Source of the DNA: Clitopilus passeckerianus
Taxonomy: Eukaryota; Basidiomycota; Agaricomycetes; Agaricales; Entolomataceae
NCBI GenBank assembly: GCA_944990035.1
Contig: CALYLX010000051.1
Location: 62,001 to 126,000 of the forward strand
Length of the DNA: 64,000 nt
Direction of reading: 5' to 3'
A model generated the notes under the pieces. The model searched no databases. It saw only the letters and a list, made by a program, of their open reading frames with translations, and had not been told where the DNA came from. Made by a program: the position numbers and the translations under genes. Positions 34,009 through 45,664 of the stretch are shown piece by piece. Numbering within the stretch: position 1 is the first letter of the stretch; each line of letters starts with the position of its first letter.

Positions 34009-37000
34009 TGCGGAATGGAGGCTGAGCAATAATGGCATTGAGGAGCGGCTTCTTCGTACGCCCACAACTTCCCTGCCTCATTCTTGGTACTGATACTTGT
34101 CCCCTTATAGCGACTATGGAATTGACTTGCTTTTCGAAAACTCGGACATCCTAGCTTATACTCAAAAATTGCTTCAACTAGCAGGATTATTTTCCTCGAT
34201 GCCTGCTTAACGTACAAGTTGCAATACACTGCTTTCAACCCATACCAAACCCATACCAACGTACATAAAACCTCGACATGAAACCACTTATGACTGGCCA
34301 TGACCTCCCCTTTTACCCTTCCTTCTACGAATGTTACGACCTCAGGTAATCCAGATTATTTATTTGGGTTGGAAAGGTCGTACATTATTCCTGCTCCTCA
34401 ACTTCTTGTCCGTCTACCAATGCCATACCGAATACTTTATGCCTCTCACGGACTTCTCGTTAATGCCCATTCAATTCTCGACTTCTTTTCATATTCTTTC
34501 CTTACTGCATAGTCCTTTCATGTTCGCTTACCCCTCATAATTATCACATCGATATCGTGGATCGTCATCAACTGCATCAATTCATATCATATATCACTCC
34601 ACATTTCATTCCATCCCCCTCCCTATTTCTCGGTTGTTGCTGTACCGGCGTTATTACATAGTCAATATGTGCGTGCATTTCCCATTGGTATTCTTCTGCT
34701 CCGGATTGTTGACTGAATTACCTTGTCTCGCAGTTTATACCATTGCGGCCTGCTCAGCGTCTCTTTTGACCACCTGATCAAAGGGCTCGTTCCACCACGT
34801 CCCTTAGAGGTCATCAAGCTCTGGGCCTGAACCTCATGATCTAGCTTTATGCTTGTGGACCTCTCGGGGAAGATCTCAAGGAGCACGTCTCGGGTCGCGT
34901 ACTAGATAGTACTTTCTTTTTGCGTTATTTCAGTACCTACGTCTTGAGCTCTTATTGTCTATTCCACCCACTGTTGTATCTATACATTACCTGTATCGAA
35001 TAACTTGCATTCTACTCATACTCGTTCCTTCCATCGGAATATCTGACCTCTGCCTGAGGTATCTGCCAAGGGAAGTGTCGATCATTTGCCTGCATTTGTC
35101 GTCCTCCTGGCAGCTGGTGAACTCGGATATAATCAGTCTATCAGATATACGGTAATTGGCGTATTCGGTTTCTATGTTACGGAATGTTGTGGTAAACAGG
35201 TGGGGCAATGCAAATACCCCCTTCATCCGAGATGCTCCATGAACGGGATATTTTTGGTGCGATCGCGTATTCATGTATATCCACGATCAGTCGTCTGGCC
35301 ATTCTGTGGAACTTCAAATACCATGACAGGAAAAAGCACTTTACCTCTCTTCAGGAATCACAATTGCAACTGCATATCTCCATTACAGCGCCAAACTGCG
35401 ACCCATCGCAGTGTCAGAAACATCTGCTGCTCGGTTGCCATTGGGAGTGGGAAGCCGCCGGCAAAGGAGGTTATCATCTCGCTTGTGAATCTTCAACAAA
35501 CGGACGAATCGACTCGGGATCGATTTGAGCTCACTCGGAGGTTTCGAATGTCTGAAAACGGCTGAGCTGATCCAAGTTGATGCCCTGATTCGTGATCATG
35601 GTTTCCTCGTGTAGCTTTTCCATCATCAACGTTTTTCTCTACGGAAACCCTGACAGATCCTCATGGATATGGAAGTACGTTTGAAGACGATCTTGGCTGA
35701 CTGAGCCGACTCGGATTTGAAGGCTCAACAAGTCAACTGTCGATCTCTGCGAAATTGTCGTATTCGCGAGGCCGGACGCTCTAAAGCTGAACTTCCTGGA
35801 ACAGAGACGTTGACTGGCGAGAAGCCGATCGCTTCTTAGTCTGGAGTACACCTCGAGTCATGCAACCCTGCACCCTGTGCGCCTATCGCTGCGGCCCAGT
35901 GAGTTTCATCGAAGCTCACCTGGGAATTGGGATTTGGACCACAAAAAGATTTCTGTCAATGACGTTTGCACCCGTTGGTCTCTTCAGACTCGCATCCTGC
36001 CGACGCCCGCACGTTGACATATGGCTGCTTTCAGGTTTAGCTCGGGCTGAGAATTCTGATGTATCCCTCGGGCTTTGTTGAACGTATTCAGTGCTGGCCC
36101 TCTTCATGTAAATGTCGGTAGCCGTATGTTTTTAAAAGGGTCCTAACACCCCATTCTTTCTTCCTTTCATCGACCCTTCCAACGTAAAGTTAACGACGTA
36201 CATAGACACTGAGGTCATACAACACAAGATAGGTCTACTAAAGAACAACGGTTTCGCCACTGGGCTTAGCGGCGCTGGAGCTGAATTGTATTCAGGCTGA
36301 AGATTTGATGCCAATAACCACTGAATGCCGGATTCTCACTACTTTGTGCCGATAATTGATCCATGTGCACGAAGAATAACGTAGTTTCGGTGTAATGTTC
36401 TGTGAGCATTCTCATGGTACAGAAAAACGTACAAAGCCTCATTGCAGCGGGATGGCTAGTGATATGAAAACTCGTTTTTGCTGGAGAACCATGAGCCAGA
36501 TGCATGAACCGGTTCAGGGTCGCTCAGTGGACGGCTTGGCATTCTGTCCTACGCTTCGCGGGTGCATAATAGAGTGTAAAATAGAGTGTAAAGGATACAC
36601 GTACAGAGGATATCTTTGAATGGCAGATGACTACACGCTGATACACGTTTGAACAGAAGTTATTGAAAGTCCCTCGGGGCGACATTCAGCACTGTAAATG
36701 TCAGTTATATGAAAGCCATATGCATGCATGAAAAATTGTAAACGGGGGATTCACAAAGACAGCGATCATCACATGTGGGCCCGAGGGTAATTAGTCCCTG
36801 GCCTAATTTAAATGTTCGAGGCAAGCTAAACTCGAGACAGGCGGGTGAAGATTTAACGGCCGCTGAGATGAAAGACTAATGGATTAAGACAGCCTCAATT
36901 CAGTGTCCTTTAAATTGTTACGGCAGGCCTAGGCCAGGGAACGCGCAGACAGAATGAGAGGCTCCAAAGTCGTGTCTTCAATAACTTCTAGCGTGTAAAA

Positions 37001-37485
37001 TAACGAAGAGGGTGCAAAAGCAATCAAGATTGTGTAGAGGGCCAGCCCAGCAGGGTCCTGCAAGGCGAGAAGACCGTAGCCTCCGTGAGCGGCTCCGAAT
37101 GCACGGGTCCTTGCAGCAATCATGGGTGGCAGGTTGACCTTGAGCACAAGGTCAAGAAATCTGAAGTCACGGGCTTCGAGGTGTGCCTTCAGCTTGTATG
37201 GAACGGAATGTGTGTGTGATCGCATCAGGAGCATATGATGGTTCTAGATCGCAATTTGTGGCGCACGCCGTCCCCACAGAAGTGAAAATCCCAAGGTAAG
37301 TCATCATCGCTTTCCAAGAGCAGTGGCTAGAAAAACTTCGGAATAACGAGAAACGAAGATTTGAAGACGCCGGCGATCTCGAATAATAGCGATAATGACT
37401 AAAATACAGTAATCGAAATGACCTGAGACGTGATACTAGTAATACATTACCACTTTCCTTGGGTCTGTTTCTCGCCGAATCGGAT
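34009..37485. other. Gene-poor region
   Basis: About 3.5 kb without a recognisable gene. A 159-codon plus-strand frame (35086-35565) lacks an ATG start and any domain. A minus-strand frame at 36929-37234 (ATG, about 100 codons) has two hydrophobic stretches (GLALYTILIAFAPSSLFYTL) and could be the last exon of a small membrane protein or a remnant. A tandem 12-bp duplication (TAGAGTGTAAAA unit) occurs near 36570-36590. Confidence 0.4.
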
Positions 37486-38843
37486 TTATAACTTCGCCCT
37501 TTCTCTCCCGAGTAATGTACCATCAGCTCTGACGGTGATCACCACCTTGCCCCACGTTTCTCTTCTCTCAATCGCTCGAAGGGCAGGTCCAACTTCTTCG
37601 AGGGAGTAAGCATGTGGATAGGTTATAGGCCGAATTTTGTCTGATTCAAACAATCTGCAAGAACCAAGTAAATTCTGGAACGATACTCTGAGGATTAGGT
37701 AGCTTACGGGCACAGATATGACCAAGCAGCATCAAAGCAGGGAAGATAATCATCTGCCAATGGATCTCAGCATCGATGAAAGGAGGATAAGTGGATAATT
37801 GGTTTCCTACCGTTCCGAGTGCTGACATAGACTCCGACTAACGAAATGTTCTTCAGGAGTACAAGGTTCATTGGGATCTATGACGGAAGTGGTCAATCTC
37901 GGATGCCATACAACTGACATGTCCAAATCTAACAAACCTTCCGTATGGAACCAGCGGCAAGCCCAACGACAAGGAGCCGTGCTTTCCACGCAACACACTT
38001 GAGCAGGTCGTTCGTAGCGCCTACTACATCAACGGCAACATCGACCCCTTTCCCAACGGTAATCCGTTGTACTTCATTTATCCATTCAGGATCTGAGTAG
38101 TCAACTATAAAGTCGGCACCCCCAAGCCATTGAGCAACGTTTCTTTTTATCAGAGAGGATCCAGCAGCAGCAATCACAGTAGCTCCTATCGCTGGAGGTG
38201 GTCAAATTAGTAGAAAAGTCTTTTAGAGACTGTCTCGAACGTACAAACCTTTAGCTAACTGTACGCAGGCCAAGCCAAGTGCGCCTGCTGCCGCTGTTAC
38301 CAGAACGCATTCGCCTGATCACTCTGTGAGCCCAGATACCAAGGACTCAGGAAGCAGAACCAAAATACCCGGCTTCACCTTCCCTCTATCCACCAGCGCC
38401 ATGTAGGCTGTAAAACAAGTAAAATACAATCCCGCGCCCTCCTTGAGAGTCAATTGGTCCGATGCCTTGTATAACTTCGTACATCAACGTTGACTTTGTC
38501 TGCGAAAGCTCCCTGAGAGAACCCAAGTACGCGGTCTCCAGGTCGAAAAGGTGAATGTGGGGGTCTAGGTGAGGTGGGAGAGATGCGACCTGAGAATTCA
38601 GACCCAAGAATAAACGGTAGAGGTGGTCGAACTTGGTACTGCCCTTGCGATTGGAGGATCTGGGTGACAAGGTCAGATATGATAGGGATAATAGAGGAAT
38701 GCGAGCCGAACGTCAGCAAAGTTCAGACCGGCGCTATAAACATCTACAAGGACCTCTCCCTCTGTTGCTTGTGGTTCCTTGACGTTATACGACACCTGTA
38801 GCTTGCCGGGATGTGCGTGTCGCGAAACGACGAATCCTCTCAT
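37486..38843 (-). CDS. Quinone oxidoreductase-like MDR-family enzyme
   Basis: Zinc-independent medium-chain dehydrogenase/reductase related to NADPH:quinone oxidoreductase (QOR/zeta-crystallin type). The N-terminal catalytic domain reads VVSRHAHPGKLQVSY, VLVDVYSAGLNFAD, SQGQYQVRPPLPFILGSEFSG and GDRVLGFSQGAFAD. The Rossmann part contains VTAAAGALGLACVQLAK, VIAAAGSS, and GADFIVDYSDPEW, followed by VGKGVDVAVDVVG. The last exons give LFESDKIRPITYPHAYSLEEVGPALRAIE and WGKVVITV. At least seven introns are needed. The start chosen is the ATG at 38843; an in-frame ATG 12 codons upstream exists. No cysteine zinc ligands of classical alcohol dehydrogenases are seen. It is divergent from the kinase gene. 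Confidence 0.88.
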
Positions 38844-39781
38844 GCTCCCCTCTCCAAGCACGGTATTTGACGTTAGCATCGTCCAAGGTGATCAAATGAC
38901 TCCAATGGGCGTAGGAGCTGTTTATGTACTGGCAGGTAATATGAAGTGTGGGCCATTGCAGGAAAAGTCCAGTGCCCGGTCTTGGGCTAGTGGCATCGTT
39001 GGTTCCTGATATGAACTGCCAGGATGAGCGTCAGCTAGAACGGAGTCGGCCGTTTATCAGATTTAGTAGGTATTTGGGCGCCACGGGCAGCACGGCGGGG
39101 CCTGGTGGTGGTCCTGGTTGGCATGGAAGAGGTCACTTGGCTTGAAGGGTAAAGTGGTCATCCAGAGAGACGGGTTTGTGTGCACACCGGAGTCCTTTAA
39201 CCGGTCTAGCTGGTACTGGTAATATCGAGCTTTGAAGTCTGGAACCTTTTAATGGTAAATCGATAGCGATTATCATGACCTGGCAGCCATTTCACAATGC
39301 GTGGTGGGAATCAAGAGCCAACATGCATTCGGCGCGTCCGTCACATCAAAAGTTGCATGCCTCCCATCTTCAACAGCAACGCGTGCCGTCCCCGCAATCT
39401 TCGCAGATTGCTGCTCAATTCAAGAGGCACGGATCCGTATTTACACTGAACACCTACTCGACGTGTAACCTGGGTTTCGTAGATCTACGCGGCACCACCC
39501 CGCATCCACTCTTATACCACAAACATCGACAACGATCTCCTTCTCCGGACTTTCAAGGTCCTCACGCATTTTGTCTCATCGCCTTGCCAGCTCATTATCT
39601 GGAGGCATAATTGAAGAAATTTTTACGTCGGACATCCTAGCGTGCGATCTACAAGCTTTGAAGATCGTCAACAGCATCGACTGCGCCTGCCAGGAACACC
39701 TACATTCCGGAGTAGCCCAACTGTCACTGGGGCATTTCAGGTGCTCAGACCCAGCCTTGCAACGAAAGGTAGAAAACATCA
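38844..39781. other. Divergent intergenic region
   Basis: Between the QOR-like gene (-) and the kinase gene (+). Plus-strand open frames at 39275-39920 could contain unannotated upstream exons or 5' UTR of the kinase gene, but no domain supports this. Confidence 0.35.
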
Positions 39782-41263
39782 ATGGCCCAGAACGTTATTC
39801 CCCGCCCTTCGTTCAACCGTGCCTTCACCAATGCCGTCACGCCGACTTCGGGAACTCCAGAACCTAGGTCTCCCATGTCAGCGTCCGGACCCTCATTTTC
39901 GCGGGGAATCAGCAACTTGAACACTGGTAGCAGAGGGAGAACCATGGCTGATGGAGTTGGTACACCAAGAGGCAAAAGTATTGACAGGACTGCAACGATG
40001 CATGTGAAGCGGGTAACCCTCACTTCAAAGAAGAATTGGTGGATGGGTGCGTACTACCAATGCTTCAATGTCTATCTTAATCTTCTAACATGTCTACACG
40101 CAGTCGAAATGGACGAGGAAGAAGAAAAACAACACTCCCAGAACATGGCCATCGATCCTGCTGAGCAGATGCCCGCTGATCCTGTATACCAAAACTACCG
40201 GCATGGGATCGATGAAAGTGAACGCCATGGTGGCCGCCGTCTAGATGAACCCGAACCCGCATCCCCAATAGCCAACAACTTTCGCAATCCCGCTTCCATA
40301 TTTTCCTTCCCTACACCAACCGCTTACAGTGCACCTCCCAATCCAACTGCATCCCTGAATCCTTGCGCTCGCGGGAGTGCAAGTGAACTGTTCAAATGCA
40401 TAGTCAAGAAACCTGACGTCGTACAACTGGAAATAAACGGAGATATACACTCCAATGCCATAGACGTGACCACCCAATTCCTTGCTGAACTGCGAGTCTA
40501 CACAACGCTCTCGCGGCATCGGAACATTTGCATCTTTCTCGGATCGTTAGAGAACGTCGGGATGGTGCTAGAGTTCATCGACGGGAGAACACTATACGAT
40601 GTCGTCTCCGAACGGCCTGGTATACCTGGGGAGAAGGACGGGGGCAGAAGGAAGAAGATTGACTATCACAACCAACTACTAGACGGCCTGACGCATCTAC
40701 ACAAGTACGGGCTCAGCCATGGCGACTTGAGCCTGTTAAACGTCCAAGTAACGAAGGAAGTTCGGAGGGGCGAGGAGACAATCAAACTGCTCGATTTCGG
40801 GAGAAGTGTCAGCGCAGATTCCATATACCACCTACCAGAAGAAGACATGGAGGGAGACGAAATGGACATGGACGAATTCGATCTTCAACATAAACGCGCT
40901 CAGGCCCTCACACCCACTCCCCACTCGGGCAGGAAGAAACCAAAATACGAGAAAATCCATCCAGGGACACGTCCATTCTGCGCTCCCGAGATATCAAGGC
41001 AGGAATGTATGGATCCCCTGCTGGCCGACGCCTACTCCTTCGGCATGATTCTCGTTTCTCTGGATCGATGCGAGAGCGTTGATGTGAATCCGTGGGATCA
41101 GCGGAGGGATCGATTGCCCGAGGAGCTGTTTAGAGAATGTAGCGATGTTTTTGGGTTCAATGACAAGGAGAGGGGAAGGGGGAGACAGTATCTCAAAAAG
41201 TGGGATGAGGGACGGAGGCGGCTGGATAGAAGGGATTGGATGGATTTGCCTCCTGAGAGCTGA
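39782..41263 (+). CDS. Divergent protein kinase, possibly impaired
   Basis: Eukaryotic-type kinase fold. Regions: a low-complexity N-terminus; a Glu-rich linker after a 57-bp in-frame, stop-free intron (40047-40103); then the kinase domain from about residue 185. Seen: a degenerate Gly-loop (GSASELFKC), an alpha-C-like LAELRVYTTLSRHRNI, hinge MVLEFIDGRTLYD, catalytic loop SHGDLSLLNV (HGD instead of HRD, Asp and Asn kept), LLDFGRS and GTRPFCAPE. The expected beta-3 lysine (VAIK) position reads VVQLEI, i.e. Gln instead of Lys, which would weaken ATP binding. An acidic insert sits between DFG and APE. The start at 39782 is the first ATG of the frame; upstream exons cannot be excluded. Confidence 0.78.
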   Translation: MAQNVIPRPSFNRAFTNAVTPTSGTPEPRSPMSASGPSFSRGISNLNTGSRGRTMADGVGTPRGKSIDRTATMHVKRVTLTSKKNWWMGAYYQCFNVYLNLLTCLHAVEMDEEEEKQHSQNMAIDPAEQMPADPVYQNYRHGIDESERHGGRRLDEPEPASPIANNFRNPASIFSFPTPTAYSAPPNPTASLNPCARGSASELFKCIVKKPDVVQLEINGDIHSNAIDVTTQFLAELRVYTTLSRHRNICIFLGSLENVGMVLEFIDGRTLYDVVSERPGIPGEKDGGRRKKIDYHNQLLDGLTHLHKYGLSHGDLSLLNVQVTKEVRRGEETIKLLDFGRSVSADSIYHLPEEDMEGDEMDMDEFDLQHKRAQALTPTPHSGRKKPKYEKIHPGTRPFCAPEISRQECMDPLLADAYSFGMILVSLDRCESVDVNPWDQRRDRLPEELFRECSDVFGFNDKERGRGRQYLKKWDEGRRRLDRRDWMDLPPES

Positions 41264-41757
41264 TGGAGGCCGGTTGGGATTCACCTTCGTGTACGCATTG
41301 TTTTCGGACTGTCACATATAGGCTAGGTTTGAGGATCAGAATGTATACCCCTGCTCATGCATTCAACACATTCACACAATCATGTAACAACTAATAATTG
41401 TACAAGAATTTATCATGCTTCTTTGGACGTCTATGTAATTTCGAGCACATGATAGTGGGAAGGGCCCTTCTTTTTGACGTTCGCCGCCCACTCACGATGG
41501 ATCCCCGAAACCAGAATGCTGCATCAAGGGAACAATGCTATTCCAGAATGAAGTTTGCAGTCCCCAGGTTGACTCCTGGTCGGCCGTAGGTGGGAGGCAG
41601 GCTATTCCCTAACATGCGGGACTCTCTATGAAACAATGCAAGGAAAGCGACAATGGGTAGGGAAATGGCTCATGCCAGTCAGGGCAACGCTTCTCCACAA
41701 GAATGTACCTCGAAGGAAAAACGTCCGAGTCTACTACTACTAGAACGTAAAAAGAGT
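41264..41757. other. Intergenic region
   Basis: 3' flank of the kinase gene and 3' flank of the minus-strand tRNA; no gene seen. Confidence 0.4.
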
Positions 41758-41829
41758 CTCCGATACGGGGAATCGAACCCCGAGCTGCCGCGTGAAAGGC
41801 GGCAATGTTAGCCGTTACACCATATCGGA
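41758..41829 (-). tRNA. tRNA-Glu (TTC)
   Basis: 72-nt minus-strand tRNA without intron. The acceptor stem TCCGATA pairs with TATCGGA. Box A (TGGTGTAACGG) and box B (GGTTCGATTCC) match the polymerase III consensus. The anticodon loop CTTTCAC gives anticodon TTC. The fold is complete, with a short variable loop. Confidence 0.95.
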
Positions 41830-41902
41830 TTGATTTGAATGGGTTCTCTAGCTGATACGACACTCAGAATAGTCTAAGATATTGCCTGTGGCGATCATTG
41901 CA

Positions 41903-41929
41903 AGATCTTGAAAGAATCCTTCAAGATCT
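41903..41929. repeat. Perfect inverted repeat (hairpin)
   Basis: Arms AGATCTTGAA and TTCAAGATCT separated by 7 nt. Short; function unknown. Confidence 0.7.
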
Positions 41930-43118
41930 GATCAGCTGTGGCGTTGTAGCAATCTTGACGAGAGTCATCATCTTCTCCATCCTCGGGGAGGTCTTCTCCG
42001 ATTATGAGGACCCAAGCAAGGCCATGTGCATGAACAATCAATATCAGAAAGTAGTGGTGGTCAATCATCGCAATCATGATTCATTCATGCCACCGAAGGA
42101 GGTGGTGTTAATCACATCCAATCACCTCATTCGATGTGTGATCGAGAAGCCATGCGGACTATCCTTGGAATATCCAGCACGGAGTCGACAACTACCGTTG
42201 AGATCTACCCCTACAGCTAGGTCCATGCGCCTGCAGAAATTAATGACATTGATTGATTTCAGTCCCTCGTCGTTACGTAGGACGTGTGGTTGAGGGTGTT
42301 TTGGGCCGTGTTCAATACCTAGTGTAAGTCAAGGTTCAATGGAATCACAAGCGCGCAACGCTAAAGTTGTCAGAAAATTTTGCGTAGATACTATGAGCAT
42401 TTGCATCGGTCTCACCCCTCTACGTGCTAGACAGCCTTCGGGGATGTTGGATCAATTCAGGTATTAGGGTTTTGAATAAGCCCAGTATAGAGTTACTAAC
42501 TTGTGATTGTCTGAAAGAGACACGCACAGCATCATGTGCGGCGATACGAGCAGCCGCAGCGACCCGCCGTGTTTCCAGACCTAAGGCATGCCAACGTATG
42601 CGTCAGAATAGCACTCGAAGGAGTGTGATAACATGCGGTAATCAGGCCAGATCAGCACAAGGCGAATCCAGGGTCGAGCCGGTCTGACGATGAATGGGTT
42701 GGGCAAAGATCCTTCTTGGATTTGGAACGAGGGATAAAATATGGGATACTGAACATACATCAACCTTAATTGAAGGGAAAAGCGCAAGTCGCGTTTGCGC
42801 CACGCGGAATTTGTGTTAGGAGAGTCGAGGCCCGAGTTGCTATCTCCGGAGTTCCTATGACGAAATAGCTATGTCAATCGTAAAACTTTTCCGATCTCTG
42901 GCATTCGACAGCGAAGTATTGTAGCTTGGTACTGGTCGAGCTGTTACAGGTGGCCGGACAGGAGCCTCCCTGACTTCACTGGCATGGATATCGAGGACCC
43001 AGTGTGCACTCTGAACCATGTGTTTCATTCTGGCGTGCAACCATATTCACAAGAATGCATCGGAGAACAGTACACCGCATGTTCACACAGAGGACCACAC
43101 TGGACAGTGACTTGAGCG
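41930..43118. other. No gene recognised
   Basis: 1.2 kb upstream of the first member of the paralog cluster; open frames are short and domainless. Confidence 0.45.
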
Positions 43119-43127
43119 CTATATAAG
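43119..43127 (+). promoter_or_regulatory. TATA box of cluster member g
   Basis: CTATATAAG 73 bp before the ATG at 43200; same spacing class as in the other cluster members. Confidence 0.6.
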
Positions 43128-43199
43128 ATAGAATGTGGTCAGGCCAGATTGTATTGTGATTATCTTCACCCAAAAAAATCCGTGCTAAAATCCGGTGGC

Positions 43200-43843
43200 A
43201 TGGATTGTCCCTCCGAGATTTCTATCGTCGTCCTACCGGTTCCGGGGTCGGTGTCGAAGAAAAAGATCTATCCCGAAGTCGCTCAATACGTGGAATGGGG
43301 CCTCCTTTTTAATCGGGCACTTGGCCCAGTAGTGAGTTCTTTACACGACTCGAACGTTCCAAAAAAACCTAACATCATCATCCCTGTAAGCCGGTCAAAA
43401 ACAAGCTCATCAGGCATTCCGCTTTCAGCGGCGGACTCTCTGTGTCTTATTCCCCACTTCCGGAGCACGCAGTTGTGTTTCCTCTGGGAGACGCCATCAA
43501 CACATGTAGAATCAACTCCTACCCCCCTGGCTCCCCCGCCCCTGGAACAGGGACGTTTGGAGGATCCTACGACTTCTCAAAGGGAGATCACTTCGAGATT
43601 CTGGTACAGAAAATCTCCTTTTCCACCATTAACAGTGCTATTGGAAACATTGCGAGATATTCACATGGACCAGATGGAGAATCGGCCTGCATACGCAGTC
43701 AGGAGTTTGTTCGTCAGTGGCTCGAACTGTGTATTTCTGCGGGTTTATTCGTCAACCCAAACGAGGTACGGACAGGTGTCAGTACTGCGGTGGTCTGTGT
43801 ACGACAGCTTCGAGATCTTTGCGAGAGCTGTAACAAGGGGTGA
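43200..43843 (+). pseudogene. Cluster family member g, frameshifted
   Basis: The N-terminal part starting at ATG 43200 (a strand with ISIVVLPVPG, then YVEWGLLFNRA) is in one frame. The C-terminal part (FEILVQKISF and FVRQWLELCISAGLF, ending at 43843) is in another, and resembles the C-terminus of member d (RRWLELLGYGAG). No intron with correct phase reconciles the frames between about 43405 and 43440, so a frameshift is the simplest reading. The alternative is that the long first frame, which runs on to 44123, is a different protein. Confidence 0.45.
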
Positions 43844-44013
43844 TGGAATCTCCATCACCTATATTTTGGGGGGCGAAATCGATAGAAACGATGTTACCTT
43901 TATTAGATGCCATAGATTTTATACTTGTACAAGCATTCTAATTTATCCAATAGATTGGTCCAAGCTGATTATAGCCATTGTGTGTATGCAGGATGTTGTT
44001 GGGTTTCTAAGAA

Positions 44014-44196
44014 TAGGGGGTTTCAAAGTTGAAAAGTTTGGTTCCGTTATTCATCATTCCCGACCCTTTTTCGGTCTGAAACTGAGAATGGTGAAAAGTA
44101 TACACGCCAAACTCTCTGTTTAAAGCAAGGGACGAATAAGGGAGGTAGCGGAATACCCATTAATGGGACGAAACTTTTCAACTTTGAAAGACCCTA
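44014..44196. mobile_element. MITE-like element with terminal inverted repeats
   Basis: Terminal inverted repeats of about 30-35 bp: the left end (from 44016) reads GGGGGTTTCAAAGTTGAAAA and the right end, read on the other strand (from 44194), GGGTCTTTCAAAGTTGAAAA; the matches continue with GTTT.GT.CC. Both ends are flanked by TA, as expected for a Tc1/mariner-type target duplication. The interior is about 110 bp without coding capacity. Confidence 0.75.
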
Positions 44197-44888
44197 ATAC
44201 CTGGTAAGGCGAGTAGAACAGATATAGTTAACTCCGTCATGCAAGAGTCTATATGTTCACCTAGACTGCTCCTGATATGTTCAGCATATATTTGGTCGAA
44301 TCCTCGCGATTGATTAGGCGAGGTGCATAAGGAAGATCAGGTGGAAAATGCGTCACGAACGAAAATCTCTCCCTCGCAAATGTTTGAGTTTCGCAGATCA
44401 TGACTGTAGGCTGTCCAGGTGAGCTAGTGCGCTCTATTCTTCTCAATGCTACCTCTTCCAGAAGATAACTTTGCTTCTTATTCTCGTCAGAGCAATCATG
44501 ACGCCGATGGTAAAGGGTAAATTCAGCGAAAGGACACGGATACCATTGAAAGCGAGCGTCTTCCCCTAAGGGTGCTGGAGTCATGTCCTACGTCCTAAAA
44601 CTTGGAGGGGTTCTTCAAATCGTGCCTCTTTTGTCGATTTGGGTTGCTATATTCGCGAATAAGCCGCAAATTGGTAACAAAAAACTGGACATCAGACAAG
44701 TTCAAGGCTTAGTATCCGTCAATTTGCAGTTGTTGTGCTACTCAATTCCACATCCGTCGGCCTTCGGATAATGGGAATATTCCGGCCACTTCTTTATTAG
44801 TTCACACCGAGGACCAATTTAAAGTTCTGCACTCCAGCGCCTCAAATTACGACAATAATTCTAGGATATGTCTATGTAACGCTGACTG

Positions 44889-45080
44889 ATGCAAACCCCG
44901 AGGCAACCCCTCAAGCCATGGCAACTTGGCAGCATCGTTCGCCGTATCCACCGGGTTGCACTAACCCAAGGCATCAGTGGCACAAATTCGCTCTCGAATC
45001 TTGGGCGTTTTGGTCTTTTCTCCGACCAGTACTTCGCAGCCTTCACTGGTACACAACAAACGATATACTCTGCGTCGTAG
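44889..45080 (+). pseudogene. Cluster family fragment (N-terminal part)
   Basis: A 63-codon frame with motifs GSIVRRIHRV and GLFSDQYFAAFTGT. A second fragment at 48082 has the matching motifs GIVHHIRLLE and AFFSNQYLFVGT, and the DNA around GGCACAAATT/GGCACGAATT is similar in both. No complete reading frame follows. Both are taken to be eroded copies of one ancestral sequence; membership in the small-protein family is inferred from location and from the 48-kb copy. Confidence 0.35.
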
Positions 45081-45664
45081 AGGCTACTCGTAGCTGTCCA
45101 ATGAACCTAAATCCTTGGCCGCAAATGAACGTTAGGAGAGGCCAAGTGTTTAGATTACCGACACGAAGGCCTGGCAACCCAAAACACCGGCCGGAGAATA
45201 TATTTTTTGGGCGCCGGAGCGCGAGGTAAGGCTAGGTGGCTAAGAAAAGGGTACAAAAGGGTGGGTGGGTAGCGAAAATTTATATGTACTAGAGAGTGAG
45301 AGAGTAAATACAAGGAATATAACTTATTTCACGAAGTATACTGACCTGGAGAGTGAGAGAGTAAAACTGAGAAATATTGTCTCGGGATACTCTCTTTGTC
45401 TCCAGGCTATGTTTAGTAAGATACCGAAAAAGGAAAGGTAAAGAAAAAGACAGAGCAGCACTCTGTAATGACACTCGTCTACTGCCTGGGAACAACTAGA
45501 CAAGCAAGGATTCTCAACACGGCACCGAGGCCGGTGTAGAGAGAGTTCATCGGGTAAATCCGGATTTTGACGGTTCGTTGGACTGCTGTAAAGCGAGCTT
45601 TAAACTCGACAAAAGTATACAACATTACACTACAGTAGTCCTTGAGTCCACTCGAATCGCTTCT
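45081..45664. other. Simple-sequence-rich stretch
   Basis: Contains two copies of GAGAGTGAGAGAGTAAA about 60 bp apart (near 45292 and 45352) and A/G-rich tracts. No gene seen. Confidence 0.4.

Noticed and set aside
35086..35565. 159-codon plus-strand open frame in the gene-poor region
   Set aside because: Starts without ATG and shows no recognisable motif.
45190..45240. GGCGCCGGAGCG resembling a retrotransposon primer-binding site
   Set aside because: No long terminal repeats, polypurine tract or gag/pol coding sequence nearby.
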